Shown here: one piece after another, positions 24,876 through 36,400 of the stretch
Layout: every line of letters begins with the position of its first letter
Numbering within the stretch: the stretch's first letter is position 1
NCBI GenBank assembly: GCA_005765155.1
Contig: VCCP01000005.1
Coordinates: 3,224,001 to 3,288,000 of the forward strand
DNA from: Zelopaecilomyces penicillatus
Taxonomy: Eukaryota > Ascomycota > Sordariomycetes > Hypocreales > Pseudodiploosporaceae
Reading direction: 5' to 3'
Length of the DNA: 64,000 nucleotides
The notes under the pieces: generated by a model
What the model saw: only the letters and a program-made list of their open reading frames with translations
What the model was told of the DNA's origin: nothing
The model's database searches: none
Made by a program: the position numbers and the translations under genes

Positions 24876-27259
24876 GGGGTATTTATAAGTCTAAAGGGTA
24901 TTACTTAATACTTAAAGTAGCTATAATAGTATTAGAAAGCAGTCTTCTATTTATTATCTTCTTTAATATATATCTAATAATATATATCTTTAAGATTAAA
25001 CTTAATAAATTTTTTCATTCCTTAAAGTTAATTCAGGATCTTATAGATTAATAGTAATAGGGCTTAGTTTTTCTTTATTATTTAATTAAGAGTATAATAA
25101 TCAATATAAAGGTATAGCTTACCTCCTTTCTTTAGAATAAATAGAATAAATACTCTATATAGGCTTATTAATCAATATATCTAATCTTATTTTAAAGCTA
25201 TATAATGATATTCCTAGAGTACTTCTAGCTCTTTTTCTATTAGGGAGTAGATAGGGCCTTATAATAGTATCTTCCTATCAATTAATTCTATTAAATAAGT
25301 TTATCCTTTAAGCAGTAGTAGCTTAATAATTACTTCCTTATTAAATATCTCTATAAATTATATATATTTAAATAATAGAATCTTTATAAATTCTTCTTTT
25401 TCTTTTAATTATAGCTTACTATTATTAATAGATCTTATATCTAAGATAATTATTATAGTTTTCATTACCCTTATAACCTATTAAGCTTACTTTATATTAA
25501 TAATAAATTCAATACTCTATTCTATTAAAAGATAGTTCTAATAATCCTTTAATTATATAATTCTTAGATCTATAATATAAAAGAAAAATAATCCTAAAAT
25601 AAAATCTTCTTTAATATCTACTATAATATAATCTATAAAATATCTCTTTATTATTCCCTAATTATTATAAAGTTCTATTAACTTTATAATTCTCTTATAT
25701 ATAGGAAAGTTAATATCCTTATATATTATCTTTAATAAAAGGTCTTCTTTTAAATAATTAAAGTCTATTAATAACTTTAAATTAATAAAGTAAACTTCTA
25801 ACCCTAAATCAAATAATAGTATAGCTATTATCCAGCTATAACCACTCTATATCCTTGCTTTTCTTATTATTAGGGATATAAAATAATTAATATTATCCTA
25901 GATATAATAAGCAATTAGATTAATATTAGAACCATTAGCTAGGGTATTAAGATTCACTTATTATTATTAAGCTGCTTTATAATTTTTAATAGTATAATAA
26001 ATACTTTTATATATTATATAGTTAGGGGCTTAGTATACTATCTTATAGTATATACTACTATATTTATAATACTTTATATATTAAGGGATAGAATTATTAT
26101 TTAATAAATAATCTCTCTAATTTAATAAAGGGATTATATTATTATTAATTTTATCTTAGAAAGAGATTAAATTATTCTAGTTATTAATCTTCTATTATAA
26201 AGGGGCTTTATAAGTATTCTAGTTATTCTATCTTTATTAAGCTAATATAGACTCTCCCTATATACCTACTTAAAGTAGCTACTCCTAAGTAATAGATAAG
26301 CTATTACTTATAACTTTAGCCTAAAGAGGCCTTAATAATCTCTATATTATATAAGCTATATAATAGCTTAGGGGTAATAGCTCTAATAGCTTATTAATAA
26401 AACATTTATATATATAGATAAACTATTAGAAGGTTTAATTTATAATTTACTAAAGCTGATCTAGCTTTCTAATAGCTTTATAATAATATATTAGACTATT
26501 ACCTTGATTATTTAATAGCTAATATACTAGTATAGCTTAAATAATATCTTTAATACCTCCTAGATAATTAATATAAAAATAACTAATCCATTGATTAGAT
26601 ATATTACCTTAGAAGCAGATAATATTAAAAAGTACCTTTTATATATCCTTTAGGAATTCTATAGGGATTACTATAAATTATATATTAAGTTAGATTAAGA
26701 ATATTTATAATTTAATCTAAGACTTCCCTTAATACTTAGGTATTAGAAGAGCTTAGGATTAAATAATTCTATAATATTACTTTAACTCTTCTATTCCTTT
26801 ATAGCTTAATATATTAGATAATTAAATCAGAGTGATTAGATCTTCTAGCCCTAAGAGATCTAAAACTATATTTAAATCACCTTTCTAAAGTAAGGATAAG
26901 TATTCTATCTTTCTTTTTTCTCTTAATTATCTTTTAATTATCTAAATTAATTAATCCAGCTCTATTTTAGAAAGAGTTTTATTACTTACTAATAGTATAC
27001 TAGCTAGAGGGATAATTATAGGATACTTAAATCTAGCTTAATATTAAATAAGAAGCTAGATTAAAGGCTGCTTTTATTGGTTTAAAGATTATTCTATAAT
27101 CCCTGATAAAGCTATAATATTATTGGTTATTGCTTGGGTTTCTGGGATTAATTCAGGCTTATAGCTTATAAGCTAGTGGCTAGCTGCTATGGTTTATTTT
27201 GCTATTATTCCTAACTTTAATGGTCTCTTTGCCTAAAGAAGAGATAAAAGAGATCAATC
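24876..27259 (-). pseudogene. Middle Gypsy gag-pol remnant, 5' part
   Basis: The minus strand from 27259 down to 24876 should hold gag, protease and the first half of RT. The RT end is readable: IKEDNK-KTAF, then SYFKY-VIPFRLINTP, matching the Gypsy consensus with RIP-type changes. Gag and protease cannot be delimited through the mutations. Two cleaner, less A/T-converted islands (about 27060-27240 and 26820-26880) remain. Confidence 0.65.
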
Positions 27260-27473
27260 TATCAAGGACCAAGGTCAAGAGATTATAAAGAGAGTAAAGA
27301 AGATTAGGAATAGTATTAATTTTACTATATATAAGCAGATAAATAATAGATAACTAGAAGCTTAATCTCTAGCCTTCTTCCTTTTCTTAAAGAAGAAGGC
27401 CCTCTCTATAGATATATATATTCCTAGCCTATATAATATAGGTTCTCTATAAAGCCCCTTTAGGGTCCTGATA
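27260..27473 (-). repeat. Middle Gypsy LTR, right copy (5' LTR of the element)
   Basis: 214 bases homologous to 13155-13367, with extra A/T conversion (for example AAAGCCCC for AGGGCCCC). Confidence 0.78.
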
Positions 27474-28325
27474 ATTCTATTCTTTTAGGATTTAGGGTAT
27501 ATTTATAGATAATAGATTCTTCTTTATATCTATCTTAATTAGATTAGTATTATAGCTTTTATCTAAAATCATTCTATTCTAATCCTTTGGTTTTCCTTTA
27601 TTTATATTATATAAACTATTTATTATTAATCTTAATAGCTATTCTAATATATTTAGCTAAATTTTTAGATCTATCCTTTCTAAAGAGTTTATTCTTAATT
27701 TCTTTCTTAAGTCTATTATAGAAGTATTTTATTAGTGTATTATCTTTTTAGATAATCTATAAAATAATCTATTTGAATTCTAAGGTATAGTCTAAGGCTG
27801 ATTTATATTAGTATAATAGTTTAAGTTTTTTAATTATAACTCTTTTCTTATCTATCTATTTAAAGACTTCTTTAATTATATCTTTAAAGTTATTATATTT
27901 TTAAAAGATCTTTTTGATTTTATTATTCTAATCTTTTTTTTTTTTATTTATATAGTCTCTTATAATAGGTTTGAATTATTTAAGGGTAGCCCTCTTTATA
28001 TATCCTATAATATATAGGATTTTTATAGATTCCTCCTATAATTAATAGGGATAGAATTAATAATAAGCTTTAAGTTATATTAGGAATATTTAAAGTAATC
28101 TAGAATATTTAATAAAAGGTTCTGGTTTATAAGGTTTAATGATTTTACTAAGGTCTTTTTATTTAGCTTATAACTTAATTTTAAGTTCTATATTCTTTTT
28201 ATATAAAGCCTAAAGCTTAATAGTAAATAAGATAAGGGTTAATTAAGTAATATCTATAATAATTAAGGCAGTTAATAATATTACTTAAGGTTATATAATA
28301 ATCTATTAAATAAGAGTTATTAATA
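27474..28325 (-). pseudogene. Outer Gypsy 5' remnant (gag region)
   Basis: Sequence between the middle Gypsy and the right outer LTR. Position and strand imply gag and primer site of the outer element. The minus strand gives peptide of gag-like character with many stops (about 27700-27900), but no motif is firm. The primer binding site next to 28325 is not recognisable after mutation. Confidence 0.5.
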
Positions 28326-28784
28326 TATAATATTTAATAAATTCTTAAGAGATAAATCTAATAAAAGGGGTTTATATTAATAGATAAATTAAAGTATTCT
28401 AAGTAATATAATCTATTATATTAATAATAAATACTAGGTATTATAATTAGGGATTAAATATTAATATAATAAATAATAATAAATAATATAATAATATTAA
28501 AAGTATATTAATAATTATTTAAGTTATATCTAAAAAGTGAAAATTAAGGGTATATATATATATTATAGATTATAATTTAAGTTATAATCCTTATTACTGG
28601 ATTATACTTAGAATTATAAGCTATCCTATTGGATTATGGTTTTGAGAGTGATCCTAAGCCTAGGATTACCTTTAGAATCATAATCCAATTCTATATCATT
28701 CCAGGCCTTTGGTATATACCAAGTGATATCACTTAGTTATATGACTGGGGCCTATTATATAATCTTGGCTATTGGGTTATGATA
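28326..28784 (-). repeat. Outer Gypsy LTR, right copy (5' LTR of the element)
   Basis: 459 bases, the partner of 8748-9206. Here the inner part (28326 to about 28600) is A/T-converted and the outer 185 or so bases are nearly unmutated (CATTCCAGGCC, TGACTGGGGCC), the reverse of the left copy. Followed by the ATAGG duplication. Confidence 0.85.
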
Positions 28785-28789
28785 ATAGG

Positions 28790-29038
28790 TTGGTAAGTTT
28801 ATAGGGTAGCAAACTCGTCTGTAATAAAAGTGGTATTATAAAATAAATGGAAGCTATTAAAAAGTATACAAATACTTAAACAAGAAGCTAATAGTTTATT
28901 TTATTATATTTATTCAAGACTTTAATTATTAAATTATTATAGCTTATATTCAATATAAACAAATAGACTAGCTATAATATAATAAAGAGAAGTACTTATA
29001 TTTAATATATTATCTTAGTATTATATAAATAAGTATTA
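28790..29038. other. A/T-rich flank between two mobile elements
   Basis: About 250 bases between the outer Gypsy duplication and the small TIR element. The first 60 or so bases look ordinary and the rest is A/T-rich. No gene is seen. Confidence 0.5.
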
Positions 29039-29487
29039 AATTAAGACCCTAATCAATGGACACACCCTTTAGTAAACACTTTGGGTTTAATTAGGGTTTA
29101 TCTAATTGACTGTCTTATATCAGTTATTATAGCTGTTAAAATAATCTAAGAACTATAAGTAACTTAATAATCTAAGGCTATAATTAATTTAATAATTCAA
29201 GGTTATAGTAAATTAAATAGCTTATAATAATAAGCTAAAATTTAATATTTTAATAATACTATTATTTATAGATATAATAAAATAGAATATTAAATACTTT
29301 AAAAAATATAATTTATTAATTATATAATTAATAAATAAATAATAAATAATTATAATAGTTAATTAAGTAGCAAGTTATATTTTAAAAAGTATTATTAATT
29401 AAAGCTTAGGTTATCTTAACAGCTGTAACAGCTGATATAAGGCGAAGTGTCCACTGAAGGGTGTGTCCACTGACCAGGGTCTCGACT
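29039..29487. mobile_element. Small terminal-inverted-repeat element (MITE-like)
   Basis: The right end (about 29435-29487) reverse-complements to the left end (29039-29085) with transitions only over the outer 40 or so bases. The core is GACCCTGGTCAGTGGACACA in intact form on the right and GACCCTAATCAATGGACACA on the left. A second paired block (TTATATCAG...AGCTGTTA) follows further in. TA lies on both sides (29037-29038 and 29488-29489), the duplication typical of Tc1/mariner-type elements. At 449 bases it has no coding capacity. Its left arm and middle are RIP-converted and the right arm is clean. Confidence 0.7.
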
Positions 29488-29489
29488 TA

Positions 29490-29962
29490 TAGGTAGGTAG
29501 GTACCTATCTAGGTAGAATATATTAGAAGTTCACGATCCCCCTTTTGATACACCTACCTAAGGTACGTACTTAAGTGCCTAAGTACTTTGCTTAGGTGGG
29601 ATATATCTTACTGGCCCAGCAACCAGTCGTTCACGCATCACGCTCATGCATCCGTACACACACCTGTAGCAGCACACTGTCGAGACTTGTCGGTGCCAAC
29701 GCCTTTTGCATTTTCAGCCCTCTCTACGTTGAGATTGCCCATTCCAGCTAGTCCACCTTTTACGGAAAGAGTTAGCTTTGATTCGTATACATCACGCCTT
29801 ATGTTTGGTTGCTTTCAACCAGATCCAAACGAGCCCATCTTACGTGTCTTTGAAACTGACAGCTCTGTGTGTCCCCGCCAACAGAGAGTAAGTGTCTAAG
29901 GCACCATTTGCTCCCAAACCAAGCATCGACAATAGCCTCTCCGCGCCCACTCCGCGCCAACC
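29490..29962 (+). promoter_or_regulatory. MOB1 upstream region with TAGGTA/TACCTA cluster
   Basis: Starts with repeated GGTA/TACC motifs (29490-29610), then C/T-rich DNA leading to the MOB1 start. A 103-codon open frame at 29588-29899 has no family features and probably lies in the leader. Confidence 0.5.
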
Positions 29963-30873
29963 ATGGCTCAGTTCTTGACCACAGTGTTAGTACCATTACC
30001 CCTCCTTCTCGCGGAAAAGATGTCATTGCTCACATGTAGTTCTCTTTACCCAGCAACCAGCGGACGAGAAACCAATTTCGTCCTCGTGTAGGTAAAGGTG
30101 GTGTCACGGGTTATCAGCTCAGACAGTATGCCGAGGTCACACTTGGCGGTGGGAGCTTGCGCAAAGTTGTCAAGCTACCTGAGGGGGAGGATGAGAACGA
30201 ATGGCTAGCTGTCAACAGTGAGTGCACATGAAACGTTGCTGCACTGGAGAACAAGCGCGTCATGCTGACCAAACGCTATATAGTGGTGGACTTCTACAAT
30301 CAAATTAATCTTCTCTACGGAGCCATCACGGAGTTTTGTTCTCCTCAGTCATGTCCGGAGATGAAGGCGACGGATGAGTACAGTGCCTCATAAATGGGTT
30401 TGAGCACAGTTGGATTAGGCTAACTGACTGGTGGCAGGTTTGAGTATCTCTGGCAGGATAATGAGAACTACAAGCGACCGACGAAGATGCCAGCGCCAGC
30501 TTACATTGAGCAGCTTATGACTTGGGTACAGGCCAACATCGACAATGAATCTATTCTTCCCAGCAAGATAGGTATGCCTACCCTCTCCGGTGAACTGAAG
30601 TCGCACTGACAAAGTCTAATGGCAATCACAGGTGTTCCTTTTCCCAAGACTTTTCCAGCGCTTGTTCGTCAGATTTTCAAGCGCATGTACCGCGTCTACG
30701 CGCATATTTACTGCCATCATTACCCAGTTATTCGCGAGTTAGGACTGGAACCACACCTAAACACTAGCTTTAAGCAGTATGTGCTTTTCATCGACGATCA
30801 CAGCTTGGCCAGTGGACGCGATTATTGGGGGCCATTAGGAGATCTAGTCGATAGCATGCTGAAAAGTGACTGA
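29963..30873 (+). CDS. MOB1: MOB1 family kinase activator
   Basis: Co-activator of NDR/LATS-type kinases (Dbf2, Cbk1) in mitotic exit, septation and polarity. Exons are 29963-29985, 30054-30217, 30284-30377, 30438-30571 and 30632-30873, giving 218 aa, the usual family length. The zinc site is complete: C81 and C86 (CSPQSC), H163 and H168 (HIYCHH). The core includes YQLRQYAEVTLGGGSLRK, the acidic-aromatic LPEGEDENEWLAVN and DFYNQINLLYG. The first intron could instead run from ACA|GTGTTA to the TAG at 30040, adding FSLPS; both versions stay in frame. The gene is immediately right of the repeat block and points toward the ATP synthase gene. Confidence 0.94.
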
Positions 30874-31336
30874 GGGACATTTCCGGTTACGAAAGAACTG
30901 CACTTTCAAAATATGAACTCGGGCGTTAAGGTATTTCGGAGTGGGATAAGATTCGACAGGAATAGGTAGAGCACGGTATGGCCTTGAATCTAGTCAATCG
31001 GCCCCATGAGCACGTCTTTCGATATGCGGTGGTGGTTTATTCACTGTTACACACTCAATCACATGCAATCATGTTCATGATACAAATGCAAAAAGAGCAA
31101 CCGAATGAAGCAGATTACTGCAGAATTGTTCTGATAATGAAGCGTCTCCAAATGCGCACTTGGCCGGGATACGTATAAATGTGATTATGTAATACAAAGT
31201 TGATGCCTTGTTGTCCAGCAAGGCAGCAACTTGCAAAATTGCCGACCAGAGGCGTCAACCTTGAAAACCGAGCTGCAGTACTAGCAGGTCGTCATCACAT
31301 CTCTCGAACCCGAATCAATTCACGCCCACGACCGCC
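30874..31336. other. MOB1 3' region and ATP5 promoter
   Basis: About 460 bases between two plus-strand genes. A short open frame at 30978-31178 has no recognisable features. No repeat or RNA gene is seen. Confidence 0.5.
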
Positions 31337-32329
31337 ATGCTTTCGCGACAAGTCTTCCGTTCCATCCGGGCAGTTGGAGCCCAGCGGGCTGTCGCCGTTC
31401 GGGCAGTGCCTGCACGAACCTACGCTGCTGCTGCCACCTCTGGCTCCGATGGTCAGCCCCCGATTTCCCTCTTTGGTCTTGATGGCACTTATGCCACGGC
31501 TCTGGTACGCCCATTTGCTCTGTAAAAGCATTTAATATTATCATTGGGGGCAGGCAATTGGTTCCCAATAGCTGCATTTGTGACAACACTCGTTGTTGTT
31601 CCCGTCGGTCAATGGTGAGGTTCATATGCTAATTGCGCCAATTACAGTACACCGCAGCATCCAAGACATCGAGCCTCGATCCGACTGCCAAGGCTATCGC
31701 CAACCTCGGCGCTTTAGTCGACAAGGACATCAAGTTGCTTGCTATTTTGTCGGCCCCCACCCTCACTCCAGAGGATAAGTCGGCCATTGTCGCGGAACTT
31801 ACCAAGCAGGCTGGTGCAAGCGGCTCTACCCTCAAAAACTTCCTCAACACCTTGGCCGAGAACAATCGATTGGGGCTTCTCAAGGGTGTTTGCGATAAAT
31901 TCGGCCAGTTGATGGCAGCTTCTCGCGGCGAGGTTGAAATGACGGTCACGAGCGCCCAGGTACGTCGTTACATGGTGGCACACGACGACTTATGGTCTTC
32001 AACATGAAGAAGTCGGCGGCTTTGATCACTGCCTAACTGAACTGTGTTTGTAGCCTCTCGACAACAGAACCTTGTCTAGACTAGAAACTGTCGTTTCCAA
32101 GTCCTCCTATGTCGGCCAAGGCAAGAAGCTCAAGGTTACGAACACTGTATGTTTCCCACCACACGTCCCCCACCCCTTGTTTTTCTTTTAACATGCTGAT
32201 GATTTCATGACACAGGTCAATTCTGATATCGTTGGTGGACTCGTTGTTGAGGTTGGCGACCGTACCATTGACCTCAGTGTCTCTTCTCGCATCGCCAAAA
32301 TGAACAAGCTGCTCACTGACAACCTGTAA
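31337..32329 (+). CDS. ATP5: Mitochondrial ATP synthase OSCP subunit (subunit 5)
   Basis: Oligomycin-sensitivity-conferring protein, part of the peripheral stalk that couples F1 to Fo. Exons are 31337-31504, 31648-31959, 32054-32146 and 32216-32329, giving 228 aa. The first 30 or so residues are Arg/Ala-rich without acidic residues, a mitochondrial presequence. The body shows GTYATAL-YTAASK, the helical domain LKNFLNTLAENNRL, and the C-terminal signature VGGLVVEVGDRTIDLSVSSR. All four exons end in phase 0. The sequence fits fungal ATP5 along its whole length. Confidence 0.95.
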
Positions 32330-33479
32330 TTATGTAACCAAACCATCGATCCGCCAAGAACAGGCTACTTCCTCGTTTTTCTTGAGTCATCCCACTGGCC
32401 GCCTCCTCTACAACGACCTTGCTGGATTGTGGAGTGACCGATTTATTTCGGTAACCGGAATTTACTATTGTTAACCGTCTCGGCTCCACAGTGTTGAGAG
32501 GTGGTCGGTTTGGGGGGCATGTGCACTAGTAGAAAGCAATTTCCTTAAATGAAAAACATGCATATTTGTGCTTGGTGTAGTGCTCATATTTCTAAGTGTG
32601 CCTGTTTCGTCCATTGTAGAGACGTGTTTTGACCTGAGCATACACCACGTCGTCCTTGTATAATAGTTTCAATGACATTTCGACATGGACGCAGGTATCG
32701 ATAATATTGTATAGCATGATTTTTGGGTATCATTATCTGTACCATATACAACATGATATTCCCACTACACCAATTCTGCTGCTGACATTATTGCCAAGTT
32801 GTGTATATGGTTATTGATTTAGTACATTACGAGCAGCACGAGCATCATGAGTTTATATTATCAGCAGCGCTTACCACTCAACCCAATATCTAATGCATTC
32901 CAATAGATTAGCTAAGTTATAACCTTCATTGTCGCTATGCTGTTAGTTTTTGCATCTATTATTTGTCAACTTGACCTGTCATAGTCGGCGCTGTAGCCTA
33001 CTAATTGACTTGACCAAAATGCCCAGTACCTTATGATGCACTATAGGTAGTCATATGTATAGGATTAATAGAGTCTAGATTTGACTGATCATAAATATCA
33101 ATTTATGTATGGTTCGACTAGCATTAGCTTTAATTTGATTGATTATATCAACAATATATACATATATATGTATATTTGTATGCGCAAATATGAAACTCCT
33201 GCAGGGCCTGTGTGGGGACTGTATACCAGCCATGAGAAGTAAATGATTTTGAGTGCGGTTAACAATGATCTAGTTATTAATGCATGACAGTGCCTATCTT
33301 TGGTGTGCTCTGTAGGCCGTTCTAGATTACTCGATCAGAATAGTCTCGTGCTTGCTTCATATTATCCATTTCAACAATCTTGAGGTACCGCCAAACAGTA
33401 ACTACACCACCATTACTCCCGAAGTGAGCTATATGAATTTTACTCTTGACCATATCATTGAAGAATGAGTAATTTCCAT
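32330..33479. other. Convergent intergenic region
   Basis: About 1.15 kb between ATP5 and the GH63 gene, which point toward each other. Moderately A/T-rich toward the right, with a short palindromic ATATACATATATATGTATAT at about 33155-33175. No gene is seen. Confidence 0.5.
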
Positions 33480-36400
33480 CTAAGCCTTAGTCTCAAACTC
33501 ATCTTCATGCTCCAGCACGTTAGCGCTGGCGCTATCCTCGCCCCTATACCGCCGAAGCTGATCAGAGATATATTGATGCAGGTGCGAGTCGGCATCGGAT
33601 CGCTCTCTAGCTCGTTCTGGACTATTGTGAGATACTGAGTTGGTCGTCGAACGAGCGTCATCTTCTGTGCCGTTGACTGAAGCGTCATAATCGCTCCTGG
33701 CGCCAATCGATCGTGCCGTTGACGATCGCCTTATCTTTGGCATTCCTGACGAATGAGGTGTGCCTAGCTCTATGCTACGCTGGAAAATATCATCAAAGTA
33801 GTGTGCCATACCAACCGATGGAGTACGTGGGGTTTGAGGGAGCCGACAGCTAACTCTATGAATAGTAACACTGTCAGTCCATTATGCTTCAAATTAGGTT
33901 GAGGTCGCTCAACTTACCCTGTGTCATGAATCATGCGGGCAATTAAACCTGTCCATCCACACTGATGAGTCGCACCAAGCCCTCGGCCAGTATCGCCATC
34001 AAAAAACTCATAGAACCAGAGGTAGTCCTTCCAATTCTCGTCAAAATCGAGAAGGTTGTTGCCTGCGTTGATGCTGCGTCTCCCATCATCCGTACGGGCA
34101 AACAAATGCTGTAGCCTGTGTTGAATCTCTTCTGAAACCTTGCCTAAGTGCATGTAGTCGCCACTGCCAGTAGGGCATTCAACCTGAAACTCTGGTCCAT
34201 AGAAAAGGTAGAATCGTTGAAGAGATTCCACGAGCAGAAAATTAACGCACAGCCAGATAGGACCTCTCCAATTGCTATTGCCACCAAAAAGCCCAGTGTC
34301 GGAATCACCTGGCACGTACCCTACCTTGAACTCTTGCCCCTTGACATTCATGGAGAATGGATTATCTTTGTGGAACTTTGACAAAGACCTAATACCGTGA
34401 TCACTGAAAAATTCATCCTCATCCAACATTCGCTTGAGAATCTTTTCCAGTCTGTCTTTACTGACAATCGAGAGCAAGATGCGGTTGCCTTTCCCTCTCT
34501 TGCGAATGCTTGCCATGTTTCTCTCAGCCAAATCACATCGATTCTGAATAAACCACTCAACTCTCTTTTTAAAGGAAGGCAGCTTATTAATGAGCTCAGG
34601 TTCCAGTGTGGTTGTTGCATAGAGAGGAATGAGGCCCACCAATGACCGTACGGGCAGCTGCTGCAGCCAAGGACCGCCCCAGGATATAGCATCATAGTAG
34701 AACCCATCTTCTTCGTTCCACAGGGACTTCTCATCCTTTTGCCCTGTTCTGAAAGTCATAGCATCACTGATGAAGATAAAATGCTCGAAAAACTTAGAGG
34801 CGATATCCTCATAGGTGCGACGGTGTTTGGCGAGTTCGAGGGCGATATTCAGCATTGAGAGACAGTAGAATGCCATCCACCCAGTGCTGTCTGCTTGTTC
34901 AAGCACTCCACCGGTAGGCAGAGGCTCTGAACGATTGAACAAGCCGATGTTGTCCAGCCCCAGAAATCCGCCCTCAAAAACATTTTTGCCGTCGGTATCT
35001 TTGCGATTTACCCACCATGTAAAGTTGAGCAAAAGCTTTTGGAAAACTCGCTCAAGGAAATCAATGTCCTGTCTCCCATACATCTTTCGCTCGATTTTGA
35101 ACACCCTAAATGTTGCCCAAGCATGAACTGGAGGGTTGACATCCCCAAAATTCCACTCATATCTATTAAAACGCGTTGATTAGCCTCCGTCGGAATTCTA
35201 GTATGACATAGTGCAACTCACGCTGGTAATTGTCCATTTGGGTGACAATACCATTCTCTGGTGAACAAATCAAGCTGCTTCTTTGCAAAATCGGGGTCTA
35301 TCATCGCCAATGGAATGCAGTGGAAGGCGCTATCCCAAGCAGCGAAGAAAGGATATTCCCACGAGTCAGGCATCGACAAAATGTCATCGCAATGCATGTG
35401 CTTCCACTGCGAATTTCGAATGCCCATCCGGTCGGCAGGGGGGGGAGGACTTGATGGGTCACCTCTCGCCCACTGGTCCCAAATGAAGAGGTAATGTTGC
35501 TTTGTCCACATCATTCCGGAAAAGGCTTGCCGTTGAATATTTCGCAAGTCATCGGTCATAGGTAGTGGGCTTATCCTGTAGTAAAACTCATCTGCTTCCT
35601 CCCTTCGTTTCTCAATTATGTCATCAAATTCCTCTTCGTCTAGGTATGTCTGATCCTTCTTAGTGAAGCGGAAACGAACAACTGATATGATTTGCAAGTT
35701 AGATATATTCTCATTCTCAGGGTTATGCAATGCTCACCGGCACACTCTCCAGGATTCACACCGCCATCTTCATTGAAATTATACCAGGCTGCGCATTTAG
35801 TGCCTTTTTTTGCTGGATTGATCGTATTCGTTTCACCGTCCACAATATGCCTGTGGAATCCGTCCTTTACATACGGCTGGGGATTATCTTGATCGTACAG
35901 CTGCTTGAAGTTGGTGTCATTCTCGGTGAACATCATTCTTGGTATAACATCCTCCCCAGATGACCCAACACCTGGGGAAGGAGACAGAAGAAAAAACCTT
36001 TCGCCAAGACTCCAATGTGTAGATTTGGCTGAGCTTTCGGTATGGGCTTGGATGGAAGGCTTCTTATCGGCGAGCTCTCTGCCCCAGCTCCAGGTGTTCC
36101 GGAACCAAACTTGCGGAACGATGTGAAGGGGGGCTGGATCGGGCCCTCTATTCCAGGCCGTTACTCGAAACAGCAACTCGTCAGGATCATGGGACTCTTT
36201 TGCCGTTTCGATAAAAATGTCCCAATACCTGTTTTCATCGAAAACGCCCGTATCAATAAGTTGGTACTCCTGGTCTTCCCTTGTCCTACGTGCATTCTCC
36301 TTCACAAGATCTTCATATGGAAACTGTTTCTGAGGGTATTTGTATAGAAATTTCATGTACGAGTGCTGCCTTGATTAGCACTTTCATCGCAGGGTAAAGT

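Larger units (their letters stand above)
13155..27473 (-). mobile_element. Middle Ty3/Gypsy LTR retrotransposon, RIP-degraded, nested in the outer element
   Basis: Two similar LTRs of 213-214 bases (13155-13367 and 27260-27473) bound an element of about 8 kb once the Copia insertion is removed. A purine run (minus strand of about 13371-13385) adjoins the left LTR as a polypurine tract would. On the minus strand the RT gene is split: residues up to INTP lie at 24876-24960, and the text resumes at 18543 with TPIIF-EYINN, reaching IYLDNILIYS near 18455-18500. The integrase HPQTDGQTERVNQ-like region is near 16635-16700. I could not find a convincing target duplication (left flank TTTAT, right flank ATTCT), perhaps because of RIP. 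Confidence 0.8.
8748..28784 (-). mobile_element. Outer Ty3/Gypsy LTR retrotransposon, RIP-degraded, host of nested insertions
   Basis: Two 459-base LTRs (8748-9206 and 28326-28784) are flanked by a perfect 5-base target duplication ATAGG (8743-8747 and 28785-28789). Subtracting the nested element leaves about 5.7 kb, a normal Gypsy size. The minus strand carries decayed pol: a reverse-transcriptase core near 12255-12450 that still reads KYLIIPF and then IYLDNILIFS (family YLDDILIFS), and an integrase stretch near 10640-10730 matching the family HPQTDGQTERVNQ motif with stops. Almost every mismatch to the family is C-to-T or G-to-A, so RIP destroyed it. The second Gypsy (13155-27473) is inserted upstream of the RT domain. 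Confidence 0.85.

Noticed and set aside
18536..24880. 8-base target duplication ATAGGGGT with TG...CA LTR ends for the Copia
   Set aside because: Both flanks do read ATAGGGGT, but Copia integrases make 5-base duplications, and the 475-base LTR choice gives GGGGT and places the primer site directly after the LTR. The extra ATA is shared LTR sequence.
8880..29400. Regional centromere or accessory-chromosome A/T island
   Set aside because: Paired LTRs, target duplications and recognisable RT and integrase remnants explain the whole block as nested retrotransposons. No further sequence supports a centromere.
31280..31310. tRNA B-box-like GAACCCGAATC near the ATP5 promoter
   Set aside because: No A-box or cloverleaf partner lies at the right distance on either strand.
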